NCBI GenBank assembly: GCA_036735565.1
Contig: DAINOC010000004.1
Coordinates: forward strand, 1-64,000
Length of the DNA: 64,000 bases
DNA from: Coraliomargarita_B sp036735565
GTDB taxonomy: Bacteria > Verrucomicrobiota > Verrucomicrobiia > Opitutales > Coraliomargaritaceae
Direction of reading: 5' to 3'
Shown here: positions 43,522 through 52,122 of the stretch, piece after piece
Layout of the letters: every line of letters starts with the position of its first letter
Position numbering within the stretch: position 1 is the stretch's first letter
The notes under the pieces: generated by a model
Databases searched by the model: none
Seen by the model: only the letters and a program-made list of their open reading frames with translations
What the model was told of the DNA's origin: nothing
Position numbers and translations under genes: made by a program

Positions 43522-44021
43522 GGGGTGGATCTGATTGATTTAGGGTTGCAGATCGAAATGCGATTCTGTTGCGGAAATTAAAAGACTAGGGATAATTTGG
43601 TAGACCTTGCGGCCGGGACAAAGATCCATCGAAAGGCGATAGAGTCTAATGGGTTGGAAGGGGTGGTTTTCAGTTTTCAGGTGAACTGCCGCGCTCTTTA
43701 AAATTAGTGTGGATGGCACTTGGTAAGAGTCGAATTGTCGAGATTGATAGGCAAGGCATTCTGCAATTTCGGAACTATCCAATCTGTCATAATATTCAAG
43801 CGTCCCCGGTGGGCCTTGCCGGCTCTGGCATCCAGTCGAAATCGGCGGCGAGTCCCCATTTTTCGCAGATTCCGGTCCTTTTGGATTGGTTCGCGGACTC
43901 TGTCGTCCGGTGAGCCGTTCATGATTCCACGGCTGAGCCACGCGAAAAAGGCTGGATTGATATTGAATAGTTTTGCATTAAAGGCTTTTTGGTTCGTCAA
44001 CCATCCCAAACCCCTGTTCCC
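43522..44021. other. 500-bp divergent intergenic region
   Basis: The region lies between the starts of the beta-helix gene (minus) and the sugar transporter (plus). It holds no convincing ORF, RNA or strong palindrome; it presumably carries both promoters and regulatory sites. I cannot resolve them by eye. Confidence 0.5.
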
Positions 44022-45428
44022 ATGCACACTCCTGAAAGCAAAGAGAATACCCCCTTCATTATCTTAATCAGTCTCGTGGCCACGCTGGGTGGTTTCCTGT
44101 TCGGCTTCGATAGCGGGGTCATCAACGGCACGGTCGACGGACTGCGCACGACCTTTGATTCCACGAGTGCGGGCACGGGTTTTAACGTAGCCTCCATGTT
44201 GCTCGGCTGCGCCGTGGGTGCTTTCTTTGCCGGGCGTCTGGCGGATGTTTTCGGGCGCCGTTCGCTGCTCCTCGTCGCGGCGGCCTTCTTCACGATCAGC
44301 GCCTGGGGCTCAGGAGTGGCCAATGGTTCTACTGAGTTTGTTTTTTATCGCATACTGGGAGGTCTTGCGGTGGGTGCGGCCAGCGTGATGGCCCCGGCCT
44401 ATATCAGTGAGGTGACACCGGCGCGCTATCGAGGGCGGCTTTCATCGGTGCAACAGATCGCCATCATCTCCGGCCTGTTTTGTGCCTTCCTCAGCAACTA
44501 CCTGATAGCGGGAACGGCTGGCGGTTCGACGGAGACGTTTGCGCTGGGCTTCGACGCCTGGCGCTGGATGTTCTGGGTGGAGATAGTGCCGGCGGTATTG
44601 TTTTTTGTGGCGCTCCTTTTTATCCCCGAAAGCCCCCGCTACCTGGTGGCAACCCGCAAGAGCGAGAAGGCCCTCAAGGTTCTCCAGCGTCTGCTCGGCG
44701 ACCGGGCGGAGGCCAAACTGGCCGACATCGAGGCCAGCTTGGCCAGCGACCATCACCGTCCGCGCCTGAGCGATATCAAGGATCCGAAATGCGGTGTCCG
44801 GCCGCTGGTTTGGGTGGGCATCGGTCTGGCCACCTTCCAACAGCTGGTGGGCATCAACGTGGTCTTCTACTATGGTGCGGTGCTCTGGCAGTCGGCCGGT
44901 TTCAGCGAGGAAAATGCCCTGCTCATTAACGTCATCAGCGGTGGAGTGAGTATCGCGGCCTGTGTCGTGGCTACACTTTTGATTGATAAGATCGGGCGCA
45001 AGCCGCTGCTCCTGATCGGATCCATCGGCATGACCGTCACCCTCGGGACGATGGCGGTGGTTTTTGCGACTGCCGTCTCCACGGGGGCCGGCGGCCAAAT
45101 ATCACTCGAGGGCAACGCCGGTATCATCGCTCTGATTTCGCTGAATCTGTATGTGATCTTCTTCAATCTTTCCTGGGGGCCGGTTATGTGGGTCATGCTC
45201 GGTGAGATGTTTCCCAACCAGATCCGCGGCTCCGGGCTCGCGGTGTCCGGATTGTTCCAGTGGACTTCAAATTTCGCCATTACGATGACCTTTCCCATCA
45301 TGCTGGCGGCAATTGGACTCGGCAGTGCCTATGCCTTTTATACCATCTGTGCGTTGATCTCGGTGTTTTTTGTCATCAAATTCGTCAAAGAGACAAAGGG
45401 CAAAGAGCTGGAAGCCATGGAGGGATAG
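44022..45428 (+). CDS. Sugar porter family MFS transporter (xylose/H+ symporter-like)
   Basis: The 468-aa transporter from ATG 44022 has 12 membrane segments. Sugar-porter signatures are GGFLFGFDSGVINGTVDGL, RLADVFGRRS, PESPRYLVATRKSEKAL, QQLVGINVVFYYGAVLWQS and DKIGRKPLLLIGS. This is the XylE/GLUT-like family. With XylR, XylA and XylB directly downstream, xylose import is the likely role. The QQ and N residues of TM7 that contact sugar in XylE-type porters are present. Confidence 0.9.
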   Translation: MHTPESKENTPFIILISLVATLGGFLFGFDSGVINGTVDGLRTTFDSTSAGTGFNVASMLLGCAVGAFFAGRLADVFGRRSLLLVAAAFFTISAWGSGVANGSTEFVFYRILGGLAVGAASVMAPAYISEVTPARYRGRLSSVQQIAIISGLFCAFLSNYLIAGTAGGSTETFALGFDAWRWMFWVEIVPAVLFFVALLFIPESPRYLVATRKSEKALKVLQRLLGDRAEAKLADIEASLASDHHRPRLSDIKDPKCGVRPLVWVGIGLATFQQLVGINVVFYYGAVLWQSAGFSEENALLINVISGGVSIAACVVATLLIDKIGRKPLLLIGSIGMTVTLGTMAVVFATAVSTGAGGQISLEGNAGIIALISLNLYVIFFNLSWGPVMWVMLGEMFPNQIRGSGLAVSGLFQWTSNFAITMTFPIMLAAIGLGSAYAFYTICALISVFFVIKFVKETKGKELEAMEG

Positions 45429-45491
45429 GGCGCGGTCCCGCCCCGGCCCTGTTTACGCAGATACGCTGCGCTGATTGGCTGTGCCGCCCGG

Positions 45492-46757
45492 TCAGCGCTG
45501 TGCCCGGCGGAATCGGGACGCGGTGGTGCCCGTTATCCGTTTAAAGACGACCGCCATGCGCTCCGCATCGTTGAAGCCGCACAACTCGGAGATGCGGCCG
45601 ATGGGATGGTTCGTCTGTTGCAGCAGCTGCTTGGCCCGGTTGATCCGCATGCGGCAAAGCATCTCCCACGGCGTGCAGGAGTAGGTGTCCTGGAACCGGC
45701 GTTCGAGGCTGCGCCGTGCGAGGCGGAGCTCGCTGCACATACGGCCGATGCTGATGGGCTCCTGCAGGTGCTCGGATAGGTAGGACATGGCGCGGCGAAG
45801 CTGGGCATCCTCTACGGCGAGGTGATTGGCCGAGTGGCGCAGCACGACGGTGCCGGGTGCGACCAGCAGGGGGTGCTCCGGTGCGGGGCTGCCGCGAAGC
45901 AGATTTTGCATGGCTTCGCCGACGAGGGCACCGATGCGGTCCCAGGGGATGGCTACGCTGGAGAGCATGGGGTAGCTCAATCCGCATACCAGCTCGTCGT
46001 TGTTGGCGCCCACCACCGCGATCTGTTCGGGAACGGAAAGCCCCAGCTCGCGGCAGCTGCTGCAGAGAAAGCGGCCGAGTGGGTCATGCACGGCGAAGAT
46101 GCCGACCGGCTTGGGCAGGGTGAGCAGCCATTGGTTCAGCTCCTCGTTGGGCTCCAGAAAGTGCTCGCTGTAGCCGGTGTTCTGAAAGGCGGTCTCCGTG
46201 TGGACGGGGACCGCGGCACCAATCTGGCGGGTGAAGCCCTCGATCCGTTGAGCCGAGTAGGGCGTATCGTTGCCCAGGCAGGCGAAGCTGCGGAAACCGG
46301 CTTGTTGCAGGGCCTCGGCTGCGGCCGCCCCGACCGCCCAGTCGTCGACATCGATACTGGCGACTCCGGGGAAGGATAAGTCGGTATCGACGATCACGGT
46401 GGGGATGCCCAACCCGATAAGGCGCTCGGTGACGTCGGGCAGCCATTCTGTGATAAGGCCGCGCGGTTGCAGCACTTCGAGGCGCCGGATCAGTTCGGTC
46501 GTCGGGCGACTGATGTCGAGGATGCGGAAATCCTGCCGGGGGCCGACATACGGCATCAACGACGGCGTGAGGCGGCGCAAAAAGACTTCGCTCATGACGA
46601 CTGCCAGCTGATTGTAGGCTTCCACAAAGAAGTGACTAGCGTTCCAATTGGCGCAAATCAACAGGATATATTCGCAAATTGCGGTATCCGGTGCCTTCTG
46701 TTTTCTGTTACTGTATGGCGGTGGCGAGTACCTGAAACCGCCCTTAATACCCATCAC
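45492..46757 (-). CDS. xylR: XylR-type regulator (LacI-like sensor plus AraC DNA-binding domain)
   Basis: The protein is up to 421 aa. Residues from about 30 form a periplasmic-binding-protein-like sensor (YILLICANWNASHFFVEAY; GIPTVIVDTDLSFPGVASID; AVVGANNDELVCGLSYPMLS). The last 110 residues are an AraC helix-turn-helix pair (ISIGRMCSELRLARRSLERR; NHPIGRISELCGFNDAERMA). This is the XylR architecture of xylose operons. The first 25 residues look non-coding, and ATG 46757 would leave only 11 bp to xylA; the true start may be later (TTG 46661), but that would clip the first beta strand. Divergent from xylAB. Confidence 0.88.
   Translation of the reverse strand: MMGIKGGFRYSPPPYSNRKQKAPDTAICEYILLICANWNASHFFVEAYNQLAVVMSEVFLRRLTPSLMPYVGPRQDFRILDISRPTTELIRRLEVLQPRGLITEWLPDVTERLIGLGIPTVIVDTDLSFPGVASIDVDDWAVGAAAAEALQQAGFRSFACLGNDTPYSAQRIEGFTRQIGAAVPVHTETAFQNTGYSEHFLEPNEELNQWLLTLPKPVGIFAVHDPLGRFLCSSCRELGLSVPEQIAVVGANNDELVCGLSYPMLSSVAIPWDRIGALVGEAMQNLLRGSPAPEHPLLVAPGTVVLRHSANHLAVEDAQLRRAMSYLSEHLQEPISIGRMCSELRLARRSLERRFQDTYSCTPWEMLCRMRINRAKQLLQQTNHPIGRISELCGFNDAERMAVVFKRITGTTASRFRRAQR
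46652..46679. promoter_or_regulatory. Candidate XylR operator: CGCAAAT direct repeats 21 bp apart
   Basis: CGCAAAT occurs at 46652-46658 and 46673-46679, with start-to-start spacing of 21 bp, two helical turns, as in AraC-family half-sites. It lies about 90-117 bp upstream of the xylA ATG and near the 5' end of xylR. Confidence 0.5.
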
Positions 46758-46768
46758 CCTAACACAGC

Positions 46769-48073
46769 ATGCACTACTTCGACTGCGATAAAATCCAATA
46801 CGAGGGCCCCTCGTCCAAAAATCCGCTTGCTTTCAAGCACTACGATCCGACCGCCGTCATCGCGGGCAAGACGATGAAGGACCACCTCCGGTTTGCCGCA
46901 CCTTACTGGCACGTCATGCGCAATGAACTCGGCGATCCCTTCGGCTCCGGCACGGCGCAGATGCCCTGGGATGATCGCTCCAGCTCGATAGAGAACGCAC
47001 TCGCCCGGGTGGATGTCTTCTTTGAATTCCTCGATAAGATGGGGATTGATTTTTACTGCTGGCACGACCGCGACATCGCACCCGAACTCAACGACCTCGC
47101 GGCCTCAAATGCGGCGCTGGAAACTGTGGTCGAGAAGCTCAAGGCCAAGCAGAAGGAGACCGGTGTGCAGTTGCTCTGGGGCACGGCCTGCCTCTTTTCG
47201 CACCCCCGCTATGCACAGGGCGCCGCGACATCGCCCGATGCCCGCGTCTATGCCTATGCGGCGGCGCAAGTAAAGAAAGCGCTGGAATGCACCCACGCGC
47301 TCGACGGTCTCGGCTACACCTTCTGGGGTGGCCGTGAGGGCTACGCGACCCTGCTGAATACCGATATGAAGCGGGAACTCGATCACCTTGCGGCGTTTTT
47401 GCACATGGCAGTCGACCATGCGAAGAAGATCGGCTTCAAGGGGCCCTTCTACATCGAGCCAAAGCCGCGCGAGCCCTCCACGCACCAATATGACTCGGAT
47501 GCCGCAGCCTGCCTGAACTTCCTCCGCGAATACGGGCTGATGGACCATTTCAAACTCAATATCGAGACCAACCACGCTACCCTGGCCGGCCACACCATGG
47601 AGCATGAGCTCACGGTCAGTGCCAATGCGGGCATGCTCGGCAGCATCGATGCCAACCGTGGCGACACCTTGATCGGCTGGGATACGGATCAGTTCCCCAC
47701 CGACATCTACCTGACGACGCAGGTCATGCTCGTCGTGCTGGAGATGGGCGGCTTCACTACCGGCGGTTTGAACTTCGACGCCAAGCGTCGCCGGGAGTCG
47801 CACGAACCGATCGATCTCATCCACGCGCACATCGGCGGTATGGATACCTTCGCACGCGGGCTGAAAATCGCCCACGCTATCCGAGAGGATGGTCGCCTCG
47901 GCGACTTCGTGAAAGCCCGCTACAGCAGCTTCGACAGCGACATCGGCGCCCAGGTCGAGGCTGGTGAAGCGAGCTTCGAGACGCTGGAGCAATATGCCCT
48001 GGCCCACGGTGAGCCGACGGTCGCCAGCGGTCGCCAGGAGATGCTGGAAAATCTCATCAACGAGTTCATCTAG
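46769..48073 (+). CDS. xylA: Xylose isomerase
   Basis: The 434-aa enzyme converts D-xylose to D-xylulose. Class II features include KHYDPTAVIAGKTMKDHLRF at the start, CWHDRDIAPE with the catalytic His, FWGGREGYATLLNTD, FYIEPKPREPSTHQYDSDAA and ETNHATLAGHTMEHEL with metal ligands, and GWDTDQFPTD. Length matches the class II type. It is followed by xylB after 13 bp and preceded by a possible XylR site. Confidence 0.97.
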   Translation: MHYFDCDKIQYEGPSSKNPLAFKHYDPTAVIAGKTMKDHLRFAAPYWHVMRNELGDPFGSGTAQMPWDDRSSSIENALARVDVFFEFLDKMGIDFYCWHDRDIAPELNDLAASNAALETVVEKLKAKQKETGVQLLWGTACLFSHPRYAQGAATSPDARVYAYAAAQVKKALECTHALDGLGYTFWGGREGYATLLNTDMKRELDHLAAFLHMAVDHAKKIGFKGPFYIEPKPREPSTHQYDSDAAACLNFLREYGLMDHFKLNIETNHATLAGHTMEHELTVSANAGMLGSIDANRGDTLIGWDTDQFPTDIYLTTQVMLVVLEMGGFTTGGLNFDAKRRRESHEPIDLIHAHIGGMDTFARGLKIAHAIREDGRLGDFVKARYSSFDSDIGAQVEAGEASFETLEQYALAHGEPTVASGRQEMLENLINEFI

Positions 48074-48086
48074 GCCTTCCGGTATT

Positions 48087-49634
48087 ATGCTGACGCTCGG
48101 CATCGACGCTTCCACGCAGAGTTGTTCTGCCATCGTCATCGATACCGATGCCGGGGCCATCGTGGCCGAGGCCTCGGTCAACTTTGGTCAATCGCTGCCC
48201 CAATACGGCGCGCCCTCCGGTTTCATACCCGGTGGCGTTGACGGCGAGGTGCACAGCGATCCGCTTATGTGGCTCGATGCGCTGGAGCTGGTTTTCGAGG
48301 CGTTGCGCGCACAGTGTGATCTCTCACAGATCGCGGCCATCTGCGGGGCGGGCCAGCAACACGGCTCGGTCTATCTGAATGCAGACTGGCCCGGCGTGTT
48401 GGCCTCGCTGGTGCCCGTGCGCTCGCTGGCCAGCCAAATCGGGCCCTGCCTATCGCGGCCCACGTCGCCGATCTGGATGGATACATCCACCGTTGCCGAG
48501 TGTGCCGAGATCAGCGCCGCCGTCGGCGGGCCCGGCCTGGTTTGCGCGAAGTCCGGTTCGATTGCCATCGAGCGCTTCACCGGTCCGCAGATCCGGCGTT
48601 TCTACAAGCAGGACCCCGACGGCTATGCCGGGACGGCGGCCATCCATCTGGTCAGTTCCTTTATCTGCTCCGTGCTCTGCGGCGGCGATGCGCCGATCGA
48701 TACAGGTGATGGCGCAGGTATGAACCTGCTGAATATCAACAACTGGGACTGGGACGCCGACCTTCTGGATGCGACGGCTCCAGCGCTGCGGCAGCGGCTC
48801 CCCCGGGTGGTCGACGGTGGCACCCGGGCGGGGGTGCTGGCCGACTACTTCGTGCAAAGGTTCGGATTTGCCGCAGGCACGCCGATCGCCGTCTTCACGG
48901 GGGACAATCCCAGCAGCCTGATCGGCATGGGTGCGAGCCGCCCCGGACGGCTCGTGATCTCGCTGGGCACCTCCGATACCTTCTTTGCTGCGATGCCCGC
49001 AGTGCTGGCGGATCCGCACGGCTGCGGCCACGTCTTTGGGAATCCGGCGGGTGGCTCGATGTCGCTGCAATGCTTCGTCAACGGCTCGCTGGCGCGTGAG
49101 GCCGTGAAGGACCGCTTCGGCTACGATTGGGCGCAGTTTACCGCGGCCCTGCAAGCCACGCCGCCGGGTAACGGGGGCAATGTCATGCTGCCGTTTTTCC
49201 GGCCGGAGATCAGTCCGCGCATGGATGCGGCCGCGCCGCTCCTTCGCGGGACGCCCGCCTTCGAGAACTGGGAGGAATCGGCGACAGCGATCCGCGCCTG
49301 TGTGGAAGGCCAGTTCCTCAACATGCAGCGCTGCACGGAGTGGATGCAATTAGACACCGAGGTCATCTACCTGACCGGCGGCGCCTCAAAGAACGACGCC
49401 ATCGCCCAGGTGGTCGCCGATGTTTTTCAGGTCAAGGTGCAGCGGCTCGCGGTGAGCGGATCGGTCGCGCTGGGGGCAGCTCTGCGCGCCGCCAACCAGG
49501 CGGGTGCTCTCCCGCTGGCGCAACTGGAGGCCGTCTTCTGCCAGCCCGAGGTCAACAGCATTCTGGCACCGCAGGCAGACCCCGCCGCTTACGAGCTAAG
49601 CAGGCAGCGTGTCGCCGAGTTAACGCATGGGTAG
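48087..49634 (+). CDS. xylB: Xylulokinase
   Basis: The 515-aa FGGY-family sugar kinase from ATG 48087 has GIDASTQSCSAIVIDTD (phosphate loop 1), ICGAGQQHGSVYLN, PIWMDTSTVAECAEI, the ATP-domain motifs FTGDNPSSLIGMGASRPGRL and VISLGTSDTFFAAM, and late YLTGGASKNDAIAQVVADVF. It phosphorylates D-xylulose to xylulose 5-phosphate. The longer ORF overlapping xylA was rejected. Operon with xylA. Confidence 0.93.
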   Translation: MLTLGIDASTQSCSAIVIDTDAGAIVAEASVNFGQSLPQYGAPSGFIPGGVDGEVHSDPLMWLDALELVFEALRAQCDLSQIAAICGAGQQHGSVYLNADWPGVLASLVPVRSLASQIGPCLSRPTSPIWMDTSTVAECAEISAAVGGPGLVCAKSGSIAIERFTGPQIRRFYKQDPDGYAGTAAIHLVSSFICSVLCGGDAPIDTGDGAGMNLLNINNWDWDADLLDATAPALRQRLPRVVDGGTRAGVLADYFVQRFGFAAGTPIAVFTGDNPSSLIGMGASRPGRLVISLGTSDTFFAAMPAVLADPHGCGHVFGNPAGGSMSLQCFVNGSLAREAVKDRFGYDWAQFTAALQATPPGNGGNVMLPFFRPEISPRMDAAAPLLRGTPAFENWEESATAIRACVEGQFLNMQRCTEWMQLDTEVIYLTGGASKNDAIAQVVADVFQVKVQRLAVSGSVALGAALRAANQAGALPLAQLEAVFCQPEVNSILAPQADPAAYELSRQRVAELTHG

Positions 49635-49777
49635 GCGATAAGCGCCTACTATTCATCTCTGCCACCACCAGCTGGCTTCATTGTTTGATCGAATCTGTGA
49701 CAAAGGCCGGTGAGTTGTGACTCCGCAGCTTCCGCTACGGCGGGTAGGGCAAAATCGTCTGGATGATTTGCGGACAT

Positions 49778-49813
49778 AAAAAAGCCCCCGTGGTTATTGA
49801 GCACGGGGGCTTT
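49778..49813 (-). terminator. Strong hairpin terminator between convergent genes
   Basis: A perfect 12-bp stem (AAAGCCCCCGTG / CACGGGGGCTTT) has a 9-nt loop. On the minus strand six T follow directly, fitting termination of the small exported-protein gene starting at 50195. On the plus strand a weaker TTTGTT follows, so it may also serve xylB. Confidence 0.92.
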
Positions 49814-49880
49814 GTTGAAAATCTGACAAGCAAGCCGTTCCAATCCGCAGGTTTTTGAAACCTGGATTCGGTAAACCGGC

Positions 49881-50195
49881 TTATTGTTCGTTCAGGCGGA
49901 AGGTATGCACCGGTGCATCATCAGAGCCTCGGGTGGCACGGATGTTCACGCCAACCTTGAGGTCGCTGGGGCCGGAGAGGCCGCCTTTGAAGCGGGTGGA
50001 TGCGTCCCAGGATACGGTGGCATCTCCCTTTTTACCCCCGATTGTAACGGTTTTCGCGTCGTGATCGACGGCGGTGATTTCGCCACGGAATTTTTGAACA
50101 CCCTGTGCGTTGGCATCGGGGGCAGCGAAGCAGAACATGACAACGGCAAGCGCCGTGATCAGTGAAGAGAAAACTTTGGAGTATGTTGTAATCAT
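49881..50195 (-). CDS. Small exported beta-rich protein (DUF5666-like)
   Basis: The 104-aa protein from ATG 50195 has signal peptide YSKVFSSLITALAVVMFCFA then APDANA. The mature 75 residues (FRGEITAVDHDAKTVTIGGK; ATVSWDASTRFKGG; VGVNIRATRGSDD) look like an OB-fold or DUF5666-type domain, often found in small periplasmic proteins. Function unknown. It stands alone, with its own terminator. Confidence 0.65.
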   Translation of the reverse strand: MITTYSKVFSSLITALAVVMFCFAAPDANAQGVQKFRGEITAVDHDAKTVTIGGKKGDATVSWDASTRFKGGLSGPSDLKVGVNIRATRGSDDAPVHTFRLNEQ

Positions 50196-50210
50196 AAGGT
50201 CGTCCACCAT

Positions 50211-50591
50211 AGATTACTTCCATTGATGGTCAATGGGAAAAGAGCCATCGGCCTGTGTAATTGGCGTCATTGCGATCGGTAGCAAACGAAGCCGAGGGAG
50301 GATTGTGGATTTGCTGGCGGTGATCTTTAACTCCGGAGGTCGCCCCGGCAGTTGGGTGCATTAGCCGCAGCTGGAGTGCTGGAGTCGGGCGGGCTGAAGG
50401 CATTGCGATACGATAAACGAGAAAAAATCTATCGTGGCCCCCGGTTCGATCCGAGAGCATTCGGCATGTTATCTTGCCCATATACAGCCATTCTAAAGGA
50501 TTCGCCATTCTACTGATTGCCTCCACCCCCGCCGCCCCTTATCTGGAAAAGTGTATTGCGCGGTGCGGTTATTCTGACCTAGCCTTCTCTT
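50211..50591. other. Gene-free region upstream of the SASA-type esterase
   Basis: The 381 bp hold no credible coding sequence; the minus-strand ORF at 50230-50526 has no recognisable content. A tRNA T-loop-like GGTTCGATCC (about 50448) lacks pairing arms. I see nothing else definite. Confidence 0.5.
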
Positions 50592-52115
50592 TTGAGAAAT
50601 ATACCCCTTCTCCTTCTCGCGATTTTCGCGAGCCTATCCATCGCCCGGGCCGAGCTCTGGATGCCGGCTATTTTTACGGACCACATGGTGTTGCAGCGCG
50701 AGTTGGCAAATCCCGTCTGGGGCACGGCCGTGCCCGGTCAGGCGGTGACCGTTACGATCGACGGGCAGTCCGTGACGACAAAGGCGGACGAGGCCGGCAA
50801 CTGGCGGGTCGAATTGGCGCCCTTGCCGGCAGGTGGGCCGCATCAGCTGGCGGTTGAGGCCGGCACCGTGCGTGTGATTGACGATGTGCTCGTCGGAGAG
50901 GTCTGGTTCTGCTCCGGCCAGTCCAATATGGAATGGCCCGTCGAAAAATCCAATGAGGCGGCGATTGAGATCGTCTCGGCCAACCACCCGCAAATTCGTT
51001 TTTTAAAGGTGCCGCGCGTAGGCACTCAGGAGCCGCAGCGGGACTTTGAGGGTGCCTGGTCGGTCTGCTCTCCGGAGTCGGTCGGACAATTTTCCGCCGT
51101 GGGCTATTTCTTTGGGCGGCGTCTGCATGAGGCACTGGGGGTGCCGGTCGGGTTGGTGGACCTGTCCTGGGGTGGTTCGGCGGCCGAGGCTTGGATTCCG
51201 CGCGAACTGCTGGAGGGCGACCCGCGCTATACCAATCGTTTGGCGCAAATCGACGCGGCGCTCGAGGGTTATACCGATGCGGTGCATGCGGAGAAAGTCG
51301 CTGAATGGGAGCAAGCCGTCGCGGACTGGGAAAGCAGCGGGCGTGAGGGTCGGCGACCCCGTGAGCCCCGCGATCCACGCTACGACAACAAGCGCACCGG
51401 AAATATCTACAACGGCGTGGTGCATCCCGTGCTCGGCTATGGGCTGCGCGGCAATATCTGGTATCAGGGCGAGTCCAATACCGACCGTGATCCGCGCACT
51501 TACGATCATCTTTTTCCGCTGGTGATCGAGACCCTTCGCGAGCGCTGGGGCCATGGTGATTTCCCTTTTTATTGGGTGCAACTGGCGGATTTTCGGGCCG
51601 AGAGCCCCGAGCCGCAGGATGAAGGCTGGGCGCGTCTGCGCGAGCATCAGACGATGACGCTCGATGCCGTTTCGAACGGTGGTCAGGCCGTGATTATCGA
51701 CGTCGGCGAGGGGCGGGACATCCACCCCCGCGATAAGCATACCGTGGCCAACCGCCTCGCGCGGATTGCGCTGGCGCGTGACTACGGCTTTGATGTGAAT
51801 TATCAGAGCCCGCGCTATGAGTCGATGCGGGTTGAGGATGGGCGTGCGACCATCACCTTCAAGCATGTTACGGATCAGGGGCTTTATGCCTTCGACACCA
51901 GGGAGGTCCACGGTTTTGCCGTGGCCGGCGAGGACCGCGTCTTCAAGTGGGCTGAAGCGAAGATCGTGGGCGAGCGAAAGGATCAAGTCGAGGTCTGGAG
52001 CGACGAGGTGCCGAACCCGGTAGCGGTGCGCTACGCCTGGGCGCAAAACCCCGTCTGTAACCTCTACGACCGCGAGGGCCTGCCGGTGACGCCGTTCCGC
52101 ACGGACGACTGGTAG
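50592..52115 (+). CDS. Exported sialate O-acetylesterase-like enzyme (SGNH/SASA)
   Basis: The 507-aa protein starts at TTG 50592, which begins a good signal peptide (RNIPLLLLAIFASLSIARA). Family motifs are DHMVLQRELANPVWGTAVPG, WFCSGQSNMEWPVEKS with the catalytic Ser in GQSNM, VGLVDLSWGGSAAEAWIP, GNIWYQGESNTDR and IDVGEGRDIHPRDKHTVANR with the catalytic Asp/His. These enzymes remove acetyl groups from sialic acids or plant/algal polysaccharides; with a xylose module next door, acetyl-xylan or related substrates are possible. Confidence 0.9.
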   Translation: MRNIPLLLLAIFASLSIARAELWMPAIFTDHMVLQRELANPVWGTAVPGQAVTVTIDGQSVTTKADEAGNWRVELAPLPAGGPHQLAVEAGTVRVIDDVLVGEVWFCSGQSNMEWPVEKSNEAAIEIVSANHPQIRFLKVPRVGTQEPQRDFEGAWSVCSPESVGQFSAVGYFFGRRLHEALGVPVGLVDLSWGGSAAEAWIPRELLEGDPRYTNRLAQIDAALEGYTDAVHAEKVAEWEQAVADWESSGREGRRPREPRDPRYDNKRTGNIYNGVVHPVLGYGLRGNIWYQGESNTDRDPRTYDHLFPLVIETLRERWGHGDFPFYWVQLADFRAESPEPQDEGWARLREHQTMTLDAVSNGGQAVIIDVGEGRDIHPRDKHTVANRLARIALARDYGFDVNYQSPRYESMRVEDGRATITFKHVTDQGLYAFDTREVHGFAVAGEDRVFKWAEAKIVGERKDQVEVWSDEVPNPVAVRYAWAQNPVCNLYDREGLPVTPFRTDDW

Positions 52116-52122
52116 GGACGCC

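Noticed and set aside
47105..48181. 358-aa minus-strand ORF
   Set aside because: Antisense to xylose isomerase, which has full family motifs.
50440..50470. tRNA T-arm-like GGTTCGATCC
   Set aside because: No pairing T-stem, acceptor stem or anticodon arm could be found around it.
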